DNA of 64,000 bases, taken from Microbacterium keratanolyticum. Lineage in GTDB: Bacteria; Actinomycetota; Actinomycetes; Actinomycetales; Microbacteriaceae. Of this stretch, positions 63,322 to 64,000 are shown one piece after another (positions within the stretch are counted from its first letter, which is position 1; the number at the start of each line of letters is the position of its first letter). A program made the position numbers and the translations under genes. The stretch covers positions 372,001 to 436,000 of the forward strand of contig NZ_JAFBBQ010000001.1 of the NCBI RefSeq assembly GCF_016907255.1, written 5' to 3'. Under the pieces are notes generated by a model. The model was not told where the DNA came from and made no database searches. It saw nothing but the letters and a program-made list of their open reading frames with translations.

Positions 63322-64000
63322 GTGTCGAGCCAGGCGTCAGGCGTCGGAACTTCTGGTGACGGAGAATTCGGAGCCAATTCTTGGCTCGTAGAGGAGCTCT
63401 ACGAGCAGTTCAAGGTGGACCGGAACGCCGTCGACAAAGAGTGGTGGCCGATCCTCGAGAGCTACGCGTCGCAGACCAGCGGCTCCCCTGCGGCTCCCAT
63501 CACCCACCCGGTGACCGCCCCCATCCCCGTGATCGGCACCCAGCCTGTCGCGCGCACCACCGCGAAGCCCGCAGCGCCCGCCCCCGTGCCGGCGCAGGCA
63601 CCCAAGCCGCCGAAGGCCGAACAGGCCGACGCGCAGACCGACGATGACACGGTCACGCCGCTGCGCGGAATGAACAAGACCCTCGCCGCGAACATGGACC
63701 AGTCGCTCACGGTCCCCACCGCGACCAGCGTGCGCACGATCCCGGCGAAGCTGATGATCGACAACCGCATCGTCATCAACAACCACATGGCGCGCACGCG
63801 CGGCGGCAAGATCAGCTTCACGCACTTGATCGGCTGGGCGATCATCCAGTCACTCAAGGAGTTCCCGAGCCAGAACGTGTTCTACGCCGAGGTCGACGGC
63901 AAGCCCTCCGTCGTCGCCCCCGCGCACGTCAACCTCGGCATCGCGATCGACATCCCGAAGCCCGACGGCACCCGTGCCCTCATGGTTCCGAGCATCAAGC
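63322..64000 (+). CDS. kgd: multifunctional 2-oxoglutarate dehydrogenase (E2-E1 fusion), N-terminal part
   Basis: Partial gene cut by the right edge; 226 residues visible. The N-terminal E1 helix (NSWLVEELYEQFKVDRNAVD, then KEWWPI) is followed by an Ala/Pro/Lys-rich linker and the beginning of a dihydrolipoyl-succinyltransferase-like catalytic domain (TPLRGMNKTLAANMDQSLTV, NNHMARTRGGKISFTHLIGW). This order is that of actinobacterial Kgd/OdhA, which feeds 2-oxoglutarate into the TCA cycle and is controlled by the FHA protein GarA/OdhI. GTG start with AAAGAGGG upstream. Confidence 0.95.
   Translation, partial: MSSQASGVGTSGDGEFGANSWLVEELYEQFKVDRNAVDKEWWPILESYASQTSGSPAAPITHPVTAPIPVIGTQPVARTTAKPAAPAPVPAQAPKPPKAEQADAQTDDDTVTPLRGMNKTLAANMDQSLTVPTATSVRTIPAKLMIDNRIVINNHMARTRGGKISFTHLIGWAIIQSLKEFPSQNVFYAEVDGKPSVVAPAHVNLGIAIDIPKPDGTRALMVPSIK

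Overview
The window is high-GC DNA from an actinobacterium, most likely a member of Microbacteriaceae close to Microbacterium. The evidence is the conserved block lysA-hom-thrB-rho-prfA-prmC-sua5-wecA-atpBEFHAGDC on one strand (the order seen in Mycobacterium tuberculosis Rv1292-Rv1311 with some losses), separate b and delta ATP synthase genes, a Rho with a long Ala/Lys/Arg-rich extension, the start of an E2-E1 fused 2-oxoglutarate dehydrogenase (Kgd/OdhA), and many genes whose start codon lies 6-9 nt after a TANNNT -10 box (leaderless transcripts). The genus is an inference.

Layout. 1-4.9 kb, minus strand: start of an FtsK/SpoIIIE-type ATPase (cut by the left edge), a PP2C phosphatase, an aldo/keto reductase, a DUF5684 membrane protein and yaaA. 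4.95-14.3 kb, minus: the complete F1Fo ATP synthase operon with its terminator, preceded by an AtpI-like protein, wecA and sua5. 14.3-28 kb: prmC, an inserted cysK-cysE pair (plus), a small membrane protein, prfA, rho, thrB, hom, lysA, yihY (plus), a DUF2993 protein and argS. 28-34.5 kb: SGNH hydrolase, tRNA-Arg(CCG), an internally deleted GNAT, a RidA-like protein, an AraC regulator, a CueP-like copper lipoprotein, then DUF1304, CPBP, trmB and DUF3097 genes. 34.6-41.6 kb: TPM-domain protein with PspA, an arginase-like enzyme with an HEXXH protein, an iron-box-controlled SIP-domain protein, a tyrosine phosphatase with an AhpD-like protein, and an alpha/beta hydrolase. 41.7-46.6 kb: complete peptide-type ABC importer. 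46.6-53.4 kb: ung operon, SnoaL-like gene divergent from a LysR regulator, then metY and metX. 53.4-63 kb: bioY-bioB under a palindromic operator, Nudix and thiamine-binding proteins, a Clp_N-SRPBCC fusion with a small HTH partner, a GT87 mannosyltransferase-like protein, NAD(P)HX dehydratase, an Old Yellow Enzyme and two CNNM/CorC-type proteins. 63.3 kb to the edge: kgd.

How the genes connect. The window holds direct sulfhydrylation on both branches (cysE/cysK for cysteine; hom, metX, metY for methionine) and part of the aspartate family (lysA, hom, thrB, but no thrC). Biotin genes here are only uptake (bioY) and the last synthetic step (bioB). Most regulatory findings are palindromes lying on identifiable promoters: bioY, the CueP-like gene, the SIP gene, the HTH/Clp_N-SRPBCC operon and the CNNM operon. 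No insertion sequence, prophage or CRISPR array was seen. No intergenic stretch exceeds 300 bases; the longest is the 290 bases between the CNNM operon and kgd.
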